From contig MU401524.1 of the NCBI GenBank assembly GCA_022579005.1, forward strand, positions 1 to 64,000: DNA of 64,000 bases. Direction: 5' to 3'. The notes under the pieces were generated by a model. The model saw only the letters and a list, made by a program, of their open reading frames with translations. It was not told where the DNA came from and did no database searches. This DNA comes from Poronia punctata (Eukaryota > Ascomycota > Sordariomycetes > Xylariales > Xylariaceae). A program made the position numbers and the translations under genes. This document shows positions 36,038 through 47,199 of this stretch, piece after piece (the first letter of the stretch is position 1; every line of letters starts with the position of its first letter).

Positions 36038-39000
36038 ATGACAGCCGACAGTTTAAGCTTGATACAATTGGGTGTGTAAATGACTTGAACGATGTCGGGC
36101 TCCAACCGCGAAAGTAAAGTGTTCTGACATTGGCGATTATATAGTAGTGCGGATCTCCAATGGGTGCATGAACTCGCCCTATTTGCTCGGACTGGATATC
36201 TTCAAGCCTCCATCGTTGTGGCGTCGTCTCTGTTCCTCATCAGATATCTGCTTCAGAGGTCATATGGCAAGATATCACACCCGGAAACCGACGCGTCCAC
36301 TATATCTCTTCCTTTCGAGATATGCGGGCAATCGTTCCGAGCGGCCTCGTTCGTCTTGATGACAGTCGCTGCTGCACGACTAGGAGACAGATGGACCAAT
36401 GCCGCTGCGCTCCTGTATGCCTTTTTCTTGGGCCTGTTGCGGCTCCTTAAAGATCTCGAGTGGAGGCACGTCGCATTGCATCATGTGAACTTCGTCCTTG
36501 GGACCCTGTTGCTCGTCATTGCTGCGGGGGAGCTGCTTCCGTATGCCGATATCACTTATGACCGAGATCTCAGTCCTTTGACCATAGCAGGCATCGCAAC
36601 ATTAGGTGCAGCAGTTATCGTAGCTGCAAGTACGCCGAGAGAATGGGTACCGCCTCCACTAGACTTGGCGCTTTCTCTCAAGATTCCTACACGTGAGGCT
36701 TCTCAGGAAGAGACGTGCAGCTGGATCGGATACTACCTCACGTATGAATGGCTTACTCCGCTTCTACTCAGAGGTTTCCGCCGCCAGATGACCATCGAAG
36801 AGCTTCCGAAACTGCCGTGGTACGATGAGCCGTTTGTTCTACTGTCGAGGATTCTCACAGCGCGGGCTAAATCCACCAAGAGCTTCTCGACCATCGTCCG
36901 CTTCCTGAGGGTGGAATTGGCTACTATGGCTGTCTACAGTATCATGGCGTATTCTCTTGAGTTCTTGACCCCCTTTGCAACGTACAAGTTGCTGGGGTAT
37001 ATCGAGAATCCCGGGAATACGAGTGTCCGGCCATGGTTTTGGCTCATAGTGCTCTTCATCGGACCGCTATCTCGATCGGTGGCTTTTCAGCAGTATGTAT
37101 TCGTAGGCACTCGTGTCATCGTCCGAGTGAAGTCTGCCTTAACCCAAGAACTATACTACAAAGCTATGGGGTCTATGGAACTAGACGACGAGGCCTTCGC
37201 CGAGGTTGCAATTTCGGGCAGCGATATGGACAAGGCGAATAAGCAGCAAAGTACGACCGCCTCGGGACGTCTTGCAAATCTCATGAGCGCCGACGTCGAT
37301 GCCGTTTGGGGTGGTAGGGATATCATCATGACCTGCTGTGGCGTTCCCTGCGGTTCTATCCTCGCTCTTGCCGGGCTTTACAAACTGCTCGACTGGCCGG
37401 CTGTTGTCGGCATCGTGCTTATGCTTGTCCTTATGCCGCTCCCGTTCTTCATTTCTCGAAGGATGGTCGGTGTTCAGCGGGAGATGAAGCAGATACAAGA
37501 CGCGCGCATCTCGGCTGTGTCGGAGTATTTAGCTTCGATCAGGGCAATCAAGTATTTCGCCTGGGAAGATGCAATTATCGAGAAGATCGAGGCGATCCGA
37601 CGAGGGGAGCAAAAGAAGATATGGGGTCTGAACGTATTGTTAGTGGCCGATGCTAGTTCCCAACTGACGAAACTCATTTTCTGATGGATACTCTATATAG
37701 ATTCATATGCCTTGGGCAGCTCACCGAGTGCATTCCCACCCTTGCACTGCTACTGATATACACGCTTCATGTTGTGGTACGAAAGCAAAGACTGACTGCA
37801 GAAGTAAGATATCAAGTTTCCTTGTTCCGGTTCGGTCTCTTTGACAGCTCGCTGGTTACTCACACGTGTGCTAGGTTGCCTTTACATCAATCAGTTTAAT
37901 CAGGACACTGCGGCGTAACTTGACGATGGCTTCATCCTTGTCCAGGAACTTTACAGCGGCTGTAGTGTCTCTTAGACGGCTAGATCGTTACTTTGACAAC
38001 GTCACACCACTGATACGCCATCCCCGAGGCCCGTTGAAGATTACGAACGCAACACTGAGACGGCACAAGAGAGCCACTTTTGCACTGAATGACGTCTCTA
38101 TACAGTTTGTCGAGGGCGGCTTGAACGTCATTACCGGTGCAAGTGGCAGCGGGAAGTCAACACTGCTAATGGGAATATTGGGGGAAACTCTGCTCGAGAG
38201 TGGCTCCATTACGTGCCCGGATGATATCGCTTATGCGTCTCAAACCCCCTGGCTCCAAAACGAGACAGTCCGTGAGAATATTCTGTTCAACAGTCCGTTC
38301 GAGAAAGTCAGATATGACCGCGTCATCAATGCTTGTGGATTGTCCGTCGACATGGACGAGTTTCCTGACCGAGACGAGACCGAGGTAGGCGAGAGCGGGA
38401 CTTCACTGTCGGGCGGCCAAAAGTCGCGTGTAGCTCTGGCGCGCGCTCTTTATTCCAAGGCCCCTGTTATTCTTCTAGATGACATCTTCTCTGCGCTTGA
38501 TGCGAGAACATCGTCCGCGCTCTGGCGAGAAGCGTTCTGTGGCGATCTGTTGAAGGGACGCACGGTGGTGCTTGTGACGCAATTGCCCTGGATCGCGCCA
38601 CAAGCAGATCTCACGATCGTCATGGAGAATGGTCTAGTCACAGACCTGCAGCAAAACCTAGGCGTCGTTCGCCATAATGTGACAATTAGTAAAAGTCCTG
38701 TCGACCACGGCAACGTGGACACTACTGTGGAAGTCTCCGTCACTAATGCTGCTGATACAAATGGGATGGGTCTTAATGGGAAAACAGTGACACCAGATCC
38801 TCAGATACAGACGACTGCGGCCAAGCGTCAAGATGAAGTTACCCAAGAAGCTCTGAAAACGGGCCAAACGGCACGCTTGCAATGTCAGTACCCTCTTCTC
38901 CCTGTGCCCCAACTACCTAGGTAGCTGCCTAACAACTGGGGCTTCGTGAGGACACTGTGAAAGCATGTTTCAAGGTATTAACACTAGTCTAGTCTTTTCT

Positions 39001-41077
39001 TATATGCGACTGTTCGGGAGCCCCTTTCATGCGGTGCTTGCTATAGTGATGAGCGGAATAGGCAGCGCATCGTTTGTCGGAGCTGGGCTGTGGCTCGCCG
39101 TTTGGGTGGATGCCTATGATGAAGAGGGAGCTCACGATGTCGCTTTTTATCTCGGCATATACGCCATATGGACCCTCGGGGACACGGTATTTAACGGCTT
39201 GACATATATATGCTACGAGCGTGGCGGGTGGTTCGCCGCTAGGACTTTGCACAGCAACTTCATCAAGGCTATCATGAACGTGCCCCTATCCTGGTTCAAG
39301 ACGACGCCGGTGGGACGGATAGTCAACCGTTTCTCACGGGACATGACATCTCTCGACACAAATCTGGTCGGCATGCTCCGGATGACAATCGAAAACGCCA
39401 TCCGCCTCGTCTTCCAAAGCTTTGCTGCGAGCGCCGTCCTGCCAGTCTTCATGTTTCCAGTCGCTGCTTGCTGTCTCGCCGGCATCGTTGCGGGAGAGAT
39501 CTACACGAGGACAGCCGTGTCTGTGAAGCGATTAGTGTCTTCGGCCCAGTCGCCCGTTTTTGCCCATTTCTCCGACAGTCTTGCAGGATTGTCGATCATC
39601 CGTGCCCGTGCCGGCATGCCCGAGACATTTGGAAACCAGCTCGCGGACAAGTTGAGAGTCCTCGAGCGGGCCTTTGAGGCGCAATTCAATTGTAATCGCT
39701 GGGTGGCGTTGAGAATCGATCTGATGACTACTTTGGTAATCGTTGCTGCCGGCGCCATTGCTGTGTCCAAAGCCGGCGTGGTCGCTGCTGGTTTAGTGGG
39801 ATTCTCCCTGTTAAACGCAACCGTAAGTGATCCAGCGGTTGAAATTATAAGAAACATGACACTGACACAATGAATCCCTAACCTAGACACTAAACCTACT
39901 CATTGTCATTCTCGTTCGTGCCATGAACGAAGTCGAAGTTGAGCTACAGAGTGTGAGCACCACCACATCCGTGACTGGGAATGTTAGGAATGCTAATGTT
40001 AATGGCTCTGCTTGTAGTACCATCGCGTTAAAGAATATGCCAATGTAGATCCGGAAGAGAAGCCGGAGGATTACAGGAGAGAAGGGGCTTATACAGACGA
40101 CCCAGAGGGTGATTTACCGAAAGACTGGCCCAGAAGCGGAGAGATTGAGTTCCGAAACGTCACTATTAAGTATGATCCCGAGGGCCCGGAAATCCTCAAG
40201 GATATCAACCTCAAGTTTGCAGCTGGTGAAAGGGTGGCGGTCGTTGGACGGACAGGCTCGGGAAAAAGCACAGTAAGAAAAATATCGACAAGCCCCTTTT
40301 CAACATGGGTTAACCTGTTTATGACTTACAGCTAGTGCTATCTCTACTCCGCTTCACAAACATCGTTTCGGGACAAATCCTATTCGACGGCGTAGATATC
40401 ACAAGCTTCCCACGAAAACGGCTCCGGGAGGCTCTAACAATCATCCCTCAAGAAGCCGTCCTATTCACAGGAGACGTGGGCTCAAACCTCGACCCCACGG
40501 ACAAAGTGGCCAAGAACATCGTCGAGAAAGCGCTAGACTACTGCCGAGGAATCGCATCATTCCAATTCGGCGAAGAGGAAGAAGCGTCGTCCGGAATCTC
40601 CCTGTCCAGACCCGTCAAAGCAAAAGGCGAAAACTTCTCCCACGGCCAGCGACAGGTCTTGTCACTATGCCGGGCCCTGGTGCGCAAGAGCAAGCTCATG
40701 CTTCTCGACGAGGCGACTGCGAGTATGGACTACGAGACGGACCAGGGGATTCAAAGAGTCTTGAGAAAGGAATTGGACGAATCCGGTCGGGATAGGACGT
40801 TGGTGACTATTGCTCATCGATTGAAGACTATTATCGATTATGACAAGGTCGTGGTTATGAGTGCTGGGTCGGTTTTAGAGTAAGTGGTTTTTTTTTCTTC
40901 TTCTTCTTCCTTTTATTATCTACTTATTTATATATATATATAAGGAGCTAATGATTGATTGCTTGTCGTAGGACTGGGAGTCCGCGAGAGCTATACGAGG
41001 CAAAAGGGTATTTTTATGATTTGATGAGACATAGTGGGGAGTTTGACGATTTGGAGGCTATTGTAAAAGGGGATTAA
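36038..41077 (+). CDS. ABCC (MRP-type) full ABC transporter, 1482 aa, nine exons
   Basis: Exons 36038-36075, 36145-37638, 37701-37803, 37875-38883, 38993-39822, 39887-39952, 40018-40272, 40332-40879 and 40972-41077; total 4449 nt, all phases consistent. Order: TMD0 and linker, TMD1, NBD1, TMD2, NBD2. NBD1 has Walker A GASGSGKST, signature LSGGQKSRVALARAL, Walker B VILLDDIFSALD (D where the catalytic Glu is expected) and VTQ at the switch-His position, the usual degenerate ABCC site. NBD2 has GRTGSGKST, an altered signature FSHGQRQVL, LLDEATASMD and IAHRL. The family exports conjugates, drugs or metabolites through plasma or vacuolar membrane; the substrate is unknown. The in-frame TGA at 37682 lies in an intron (GTTAGT..CTGAC..TAG), so the gene is not broken. 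The least certain junction is 38884-38992. Confidence 0.85.
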
Positions 41078-41695
41078 GCGTAAAAGGAAATATTGTAGGT
41101 TAGATGAATGTGGTGATGATATAAAAGGTTTTAAACTATTTACCGTAAAGGTCATTGGATTTAATTTGCCAGGTTGTTACTCGATCTTCTGAGCAAGAAT
41201 AAATATAACGATTTTTTTGGCTATAGCGGCTTTTCCTTTACAACTCAAACAAGGCCTGATGGCTTAGGAGATAGTCTTGATACTGTATATAAGGTCTTTG
41301 TTGTTTTTCTTGAATTCTACTGTTCTTTTGTTGGTCTATGTTAGACGTCTTATGAGTAGTTAACCTAGAGGGCGCCTGTGTTGGTGTTGTGTTACTGGCT
41401 CCAATCATCGGGTTCTTGTCGGCCCGGGTTTTATGCAATGCATAATCATGCACTGACTGACGACCTAGGTAGTAGGCATATGGCCCCGCATCTACTCGTA
41501 GGTACATAGTGACATCTGAATGCTCTCAACAAATCTCCCTATCAAGGTTACATGTAGGTACCTTAGGTAGGTATTCTATACTTCAAGAAACTTCAAGTTC
41601 TTAACGCAGCCTTTTTTTTCTCTCATGCTAATTAAATAACTAGACGTTCCCTACATACCACAGATCATGTACTAAAGTGAAATTCCTTTTCAAAA
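41078..41695. other. Intergenic, 0.6 kb
   Basis: Transporter 3' UTR and promoter of the HAD gene. TAGGTACCTTAGGTAGGTA near 41560 and a TACTCGTA near 41490. No gene. Confidence 0.5.
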
Positions 41696-42622
41696 ATGAC
41701 CATCTTCCTGGATTTCGACGGAACAATCACGACAGAGGACACAGTAACACACCTAGCCAACTTTGCACTACGTTTCCAGTCGGAGGAGCGCGAGCGCCAG
41801 CGCCATGGCGACGACGACGACGACGACGACTTGACTACTACTTCCCCAGATCTCTCTTCCCGCTGGGATGAAGTGGTGCACGCATACGTATCGGACTACA
41901 AATCGCACGTGTCGTCTTACGCGCCCCCGGCAGCGGACCGCCTGCGCGTCGAGGACGAGGTGACGTTTCTGCGCTCGCAGAAACATGTCGAGACGCGCTC
42001 GCTCGGCCGGATCAACGAGTGTGCCCTGTTCCGGGGAATCTCGGACGACGTCTTCCGAGAAGCGGGCCGTAGGCTCGTCGAGGACGGCACGGTCCGGCTT
42101 CGACCCGGGTTCGGGCGTCTCGTGCGCGGCGCGTTGGGGAGGGGTCGGCGGGTCTGCGTCGTCTCGGTTAATTGGTCGGCGGCGTTTATCGAGGGTGCTG
42201 CTTGTGGTGAATTTGCGGCCGGGGAGGTTACGGTTTATGCGAATGAGGTGCGGGAGGTCGATGGGGCTGTCTTGGGGCCGAGGGATGGCACAGGCAAGGT
42301 TCTTCTTGGTGGTGGACGGAATCTTACGAATTCGGAAGATAAGCGTGATGTTGTGAGGATGGTTATGGGTCTGGCTCGGGATAGTGAACGCGGGGCTCCG
42401 GTTTTCTGCTACTTTGGCGACTCGACGACGGATATGGAGTGTTTGTTAGAGGCGACGAGGGGGGTGGTTATTGCTGATGATGAGGAGTCGGGTTTGATTA
42501 AGACGTTGAGGAGGTTGGGGAAGAGGGTTCCTCATGTGAGGGATGCTGAGGCTGATGAGGAGATTGTGTGGGCGGTGGACTTTGAAGAGGTTATGGCTGC
42601 GCCGAAATTCGGGTTGACTTGA
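41696..42622 (+). CDS. HAD-superfamily phosphatase-like protein, 308 aa
   Basis: Intronless. All HAD motifs are visible: motif I FLDFDGTIT at residues 4-12 (nucleophile D6, acid/base D8), motif II Ser in VCVVSVNWS (about 155), motif III Lys in SEDKRDVV and motif IV FGDSTTDMECL. This set resembles the phosphoserine-phosphatase-like branch. Fungal relatives include uncharacterised or broadly acting phosphatases, so the substrate is not assigned. A seven-Asp run (about residues 39-45, from GAC triplets at 41810-41830) inserts into the cap region and is likely a triplet expansion. The 3' half is notably G-rich on the coding strand. Confidence 0.8.
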   Translation: MTIFLDFDGTITTEDTVTHLANFALRFQSEERERQRHGDDDDDDDLTTTSPDLSSRWDEVVHAYVSDYKSHVSSYAPPAADRLRVEDEVTFLRSQKHVETRSLGRINECALFRGISDDVFREAGRRLVEDGTVRLRPGFGRLVRGALGRGRRVCVVSVNWSAAFIEGAACGEFAAGEVTVYANEVREVDGAVLGPRDGTGKVLLGGGRNLTNSEDKRDVVRMVMGLARDSERGAPVFCYFGDSTTDMECLLEATRGVVIADDEESGLIKTLRRLGKRVPHVRDAEADEEIVWAVDFEEVMAAPKFGLT

Positions 42623-43180
42623 GGAGGTAGTTACGTACAGACTGGCTTGGTCTAGGGGAATATGACGGAGATGGGTGTTTGGCTGGAGTAATTTTGCATT
42701 GTACTAAGTAGGTAAGTATGATATCTCACATCCAGTCTTCGATTTCCGTATTCTGAAGTCTTAATGTTCTGCTGATAAGTCAAAGGAAGGTCTGCCGTCC
42801 GACGAGCGTATTTCATCCTAAGGAATTTGTGTCAGAGCTGCACAGTTTTTGGTTGACCGAGGACAAAAGAACAGTGTGGTTGTTTCAAGTCCCGATATCA
42901 TGACAGCGACAAAGCCATGGAAGTTTACAAAGAGATTGAAATCGCACAAAGCTCTCTTTAGTCAATCGCGATCAAAGATGATATTCAAAACAATAGCAAT
43001 GTATTTAGGACCGCTTCGACTCATCCAAAGTATATAAAACCCTTGGTAGGTTTGGCCAGCCATGGGCTCGAGTGATAGACGATCAGTATTATCACCATCA
43101 CCATATTCACAAAACATTATTTCCAACTTACAGCTAAGCAACCCTTTCGACTTATAGCAACCATTTCCACTCATATCAAG
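42623..43180. promoter_or_regulatory. Promoter region with TATA box
   Basis: Holds TATATAAAA at 43031-43039, about 140 bp before the next start codon, followed by a pyrimidine/CA-rich leader (CACCATCACCATATTCACAA). This is the clearest TATA-type promoter in the window. The first 400 bp show nothing else recognisable. Confidence 0.6.
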
Positions 43181-44089
43181 ATGGCTCATCATAGAGGTAG
43201 GCATCCATTTGCGCCGATGGACTCATTGACCCCTAACAATCCACATCCAAACTATTATCAACCCCCGGGATTTTCCCAACCACCACCTCCCAACCATGGA
43301 GCTCAGGCGTACCAACGCTATGCACAACCGCCCTATGAATATTCCCAATCGCCACACTTCAACCAAGGGCCTGGACCCCAAAGCTTCGGACAGCCGTCCT
43401 ACCATGTTCCGCCGCCTCACCGCCAGCATCGCGCCGCGCACAGAAAGGGGGAAAGACAGAGCATCCTAGGCCGAGAGCTGTACAAACTAACCGAACAGAT
43501 TCCCGAAGCCGAAGATCTCATAAAAGAGGTAAGCCTACAACGAATCCGCGACCCGATCCACATGGACGTATTACTAGACATGCTCGACGTCCTGCACACC
43601 ATCGTGCGCCGCATCGCCATCAAGGAGATCCTAGCACATCTACACGTGTCTCGCAAGGAAATCACCTTCGCCGCCACCGTGCGCGGCTACGAGCGAGGTG
43701 GTAAAGGGAGTAGTAGTAAGTGGCGATTGAGAAATCCGAAATGGCAACCGCACGAAAACGGGTCCTCTTTCATGTGTGCGCCCGTGCTCACCATCACTAT
43801 GCCGTACGGCATCCCGTCGGAGAGCGCGGAAAGGATCTGTCAGGCTATAGTCAATGCTTGTCCGGATTCCGTGCCGGAGAATATGTTGCCGGGTTACGAG
43901 TTCAAGTATGAGAAGGACATTCACCTCTTTAGACCCGGGATGGTGTATTACTCCTGCGATGGGGTGTATTTCGTCCCTGAAGAAGGGAAACCTGAGTCGA
44001 AACGTGGTGGTGGTAAGAATCGGAATGTTGGTGAGATGAAGATGATTGAGTATCCGACGGAACCTGATGATTATGAGTGGCTAGACTAA
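43181..44089 (+). CDS. Unrecognised protein with Pro/Gln/Tyr-rich N-terminus, 302 aa
   Basis: Intronless frame with a good start context (TCAAGATGGC) and a TATA box upstream. Residues 1-85 are rich in Pro, Gln, Tyr and His and probably disordered. From about residue 88 a folded part begins: ILGRELYKLTEQIPEAEDL, two helix-like stretches, then AHLHVSRKEITFAATVRGY. A basic WRLRNPKW segment leads to a domain with APVLTITMPYGIP and FRPGMVYYSCDGVYFVP. No catalytic motif, signal peptide or membrane segment. I do not recognise the family. Codon usage resembles the neighbours, so it is likely a real gene. Confidence 0.7.
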   Translation: MAHHRGRHPFAPMDSLTPNNPHPNYYQPPGFSQPPPPNHGAQAYQRYAQPPYEYSQSPHFNQGPGPQSFGQPSYHVPPPHRQHRAAHRKGERQSILGRELYKLTEQIPEAEDLIKEVSLQRIRDPIHMDVLLDMLDVLHTIVRRIAIKEILAHLHVSRKEITFAATVRGYERGGKGSSSKWRLRNPKWQPHENGSSFMCAPVLTITMPYGIPSESAERICQAIVNACPDSVPENMLPGYEFKYEKDIHLFRPGMVYYSCDGVYFVPEEGKPESKRGGGKNRNVGEMKMIEYPTEPDDYEWLD

Positions 44090-44647
44090 CTATTACTAAC
44101 TCGGTATTCTTCTGGTAAGACTCAAGTTGATAGTAGACCACGTTTATAGATCCGATCCTAGTTGGGTAAGTACGCAAGGCAAATAGACATGTCGATTTTG
44201 ACCGAGAAAGCATGAGCAGTTCTGAAAAGTGATATCACGTATAAACGTAGAATAGATGTATCCAAAGCAGGATTTACTCGTAGGTCCCTGAAGTGACCAT
44301 GATAGACAACACCATAAGATTTGATCTACCCCCTGCTGTATTCTGTCCAACAATGACTGTTTGAGAACTATCGTCAACGGCTCTGTGAGACATTATTTGA
44401 CGCCGCTGAGATTTAACCATGCATCAGATCAGGTAAGATACCGCCTAACTCATGTTATTTAATCGTCCGGCTTGAGTACGATAGGTATGTTCTCCCCACA
44501 TTCGCCCGCCTTCTTTTAGGCAGTTATTTAGTTGGTTGGTTCCCGGCCGTCATGGAGCAATATACCTCGGCAAGTCCCGTTCCGCAACAAAACAAAAAAA
44601 TAGACACTCCACTCCATGAACATGCAAAAAGAGATGTTTTTGGGACT

Positions 44648-44719
44648 TGAACCCAACCCGATTTGAACGGATGACCTTCGGGTCTGGAATCCGACGCTCT
44701 ACCGCTGAGCTATGGGTCC
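44648..44719 (-). tRNA. tRNA-Trp (CCA)
   Basis: 72-nt cloverleaf on the minus strand: acceptor GGACCCA/TGGGTTC with one G-T pair, D arm GCTC-AGCGGTA-GAGC, anticodon loop TTCCAGA (anticodon CCA), T arm ATCCG-TTCAAAT-CGGGT, discriminator A. A TTTTT run follows about 15 nt downstream as a Pol III stop. The anticodon stem TCGGA/CCCGA has an A-C mismatch next to the loop, unusual but tolerable. No intron. The overlapping plus-strand frame is an artefact. Confidence 0.8.
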
Positions 44720-45061
44720 TTAGTCAAGTGCTACATGATTTCGTTCAGAATGTTCGTACATCACGTTGGCGCATTTGCATCGATTTTAGCCGCAACTTGG
44801 ACATTCCTATCTCGACTCGTGGGGGAATATTTATGTGTCAAGGGTCCTCATTTAAGTTGGTTAAGACTAAGCTATTTACGTACTAGTCAGGTACATCCGT
44901 TATAGTCCACAATTTGGAGCAAGGATGATTGGTGCTTCAGCTTCTCGCCAGAGTGTGGCACTGTGGACCGGCCTGGTCTTGAGTCTTGACTTCTTTTCTC
45001 CAAGCTGCAACAGTTGCAACTACAGCATGTTGAGGATGTATGAGACAGGTATCTACACCAA
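44720..45061. other. Intergenic, no feature seen
   Basis: Lies between the tRNA and the 3' end of the P450 gene. No coding or repeat signal. Confidence 0.5.
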
Positions 45062-46935
45062 TCACTCTATCCTGTCTTCTGTTACCTTTACCAAGAAGTT
45101 GTGAATGAGTACCGTCGTATAACCCTCTCGTCTCCAGGGATGTTCCGGGTTGGCGAGTTGGAAATCGAAATTTCTAAAAAGCTGTTGAAGTCGAGTTTTT
45201 TTAGCAAAGAGGACAGTCTACAGACAATTCGGCCGGAATAGATGCCACAGCGTTTCTCATCTTACCTCGATGAAGAACTTGTTGAGCTCTATCATGGCAA
45301 AAGATTTGCCAAGGCACATATAACCGCCGTAACCAAACGCAAGATCGACTGTCTTGATCACTACATCACCCCAAACAAAGTCAGCATACGTACGACGATA
45401 ACAACAACAACAAAACGTGTGACACAGACGGCTACTAACTGCGTCCAACATCCAGGCCGTTGCTTTCTAGGTAACGCTCAGGGCGGAATATGTTGGCGTC
45501 AGTTCCAAAGACTTCCTCGTTGCGCATCATACTACGATTATTGTAGTACACGTCGGTACCACCAGGCAGGAATACGCCACAGATGGTGTCGCCAGCAGGT
45601 GGCACGCGTTTGGGGAAGCCGAAGTTTATCGGTACCACAAGGCGTAAACCCTCGCGTATAACCGCTTGTATGTATTCGAGACTCTTCGCCTGTTCGTTTG
45701 TCACGGGCTCCGAGATACGGCCGTCTTTGATGCCGTCTCGGATCTCTTTCTTTACCTTTTGATAAAGTACTGGGGATGTCATCAGATATAGTAGGATCCC
45801 TCTTATCGCAGTCACGGTCGTGTCAGCGCCTGCTGGTACCATGAAAGCCATGTCGTATTGGCATTCCTCTGGGGTCAAGCCGTGGTCGATCCATTGTCCC
45901 TAGAACTCTCTCACTATTAACGAGACGAACGATGATAAGAAAACACCACTTGTTTTGCGCGTTTACTAACCAACATGTCGGTTTTGCTGGCAACTCCTTT
46001 CTCTTTATTGCTGAATCGCTGATGGACCTCTTTTTCAATGATTCTGGTAAGAATAGGTCAGACGGACGTTATATCGGTTGTGCAGGAATACCTACCATGA
46101 TGGGAGGGGGTATTGAAAAGGATGGGGACACATACCCTAAGAGAAAGCCAAGACCAGCCTTATCGGTTGTCTTGGGGCCGATGAGGTCCATGAGCCATCT
46201 GGAACTATAAACAGCCCGGGCCCAGGGATGCGTGCAGAGGGTGTGTATAGGGGGTTCGGCTTCCTCGGCCACCTTGAGATAATCGAACTGGACCTTTTCT
46301 CCGCTCAAGTACCCCCACGGTTTCCCTATCCCCGCCTCGAAGACCAAGTCGACTTGGAATTGCTGTATGATCAGACTAATATCCATGACCTCGTCGCCCT
46401 TGGCGATGTTGTCACGGAGTTTGCGCACGAGTGCCTGATGCCAGTTGTCGATGCTGCGCTCAAGGTTCGCCAGGTTCTTGGGGCCCAAGCCCGAGTGCAA
46501 GGTCGCCCTGCGCTGGATGTGTTTGGCGCGGTCGAGCAGTGTGACGACGTTATGGCCCCTGGAGTCGAAGGTTAGGGTTGAGTACCATGGTCCTCTCGTA
46601 TAGGCCGTCCGGACATTGTTTATGCGCATCAACGTATCCGGGTCGTAGATGACCACAGCGTCGGGACCGATCCGCATGACTCTTCCATGTTTCTTCTGTT
46701 CCGCTTCCAATATATAGTCGCTCTTACCCGTGGCTACTTGTCGCGTCAGCCATATGTAGGAGAAGGAGGCCAGGACTGGACCCGGAACGTGTCGAAGTTT
46801 GCTCCATGCCGCAATGCTGCTTGTCGCATACCACAGGAAAAGCAAGAATCCCACGCGCAGAACCACCCAAGTCCAGCTAGGCTCATCCAACATTAAAAGA
46901 AGACTGGTCAATGACAGCATGTCTTTGAAGAGCAT
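45062..46935 (-). CDS. Cytochrome P450 monooxygenase (pisatin-demethylase-like), 515 aa
   Basis: Membrane-bound haem monooxygenase of the ER. Exons (-): 46935-46136, 46043-45971, 45899-45440, 45360-45266 and 45181-45062; introns start GTATGT, GTTAGT, GTTAGT and GTAAGA; 516 codons including stop. An N-terminal hydrophobic anchor (WTWVVLRVGFLLFLWYA) is followed by a basic/proline hinge (LRHVPGPVLASF). I-helix AGADTTVTA, K-helix EGLR, PERF-like FRPERYLE and haem loop FGYGGYMCLGK with C460 as the iron ligand. The sequence around YTRGPWYSTLTFDSRG resembles the pisatin-demethylase-like group; the substrate cannot be assigned. Start chosen as the first Met before the anchor; Met codons at residues 6 and 15 are alternatives. 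Confidence 0.9.
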
Positions 46936-47159
46936 GGGCCAGCCAGTTCAAATGTCGACTCCCGGAATACGTATATTAGGAGTGACCCCGGGGGGGGGGG
47001 GGGGGGGGGGGGGGGGAAGGTGGGATGAACGAGAGCGGGGGGCGAGTTATTAAGGGTATTGTAAAAGCAGACAAAGAAAAAAGTTATGAAATTTGCGAAN
47101 NNNNNNNNNTCGCCCCCGCCCCCCCCCCCCCCGCGCCCCCCCCGCCCGCGCCCCCCCCG

Positions 47160-47199
<40 letters not shown>

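Noticed and set aside
36038..41077. ABCC transporter as a pseudogene
   Set aside because: The stop and frame shifts fall inside introns with valid signals, and all nine exons join into 1482 residues.
44647..44886. 79-codon frame on the plus strand
   Set aside because: It is antisense to the tRNA-Trp gene; the peptide start is the translated tRNA.
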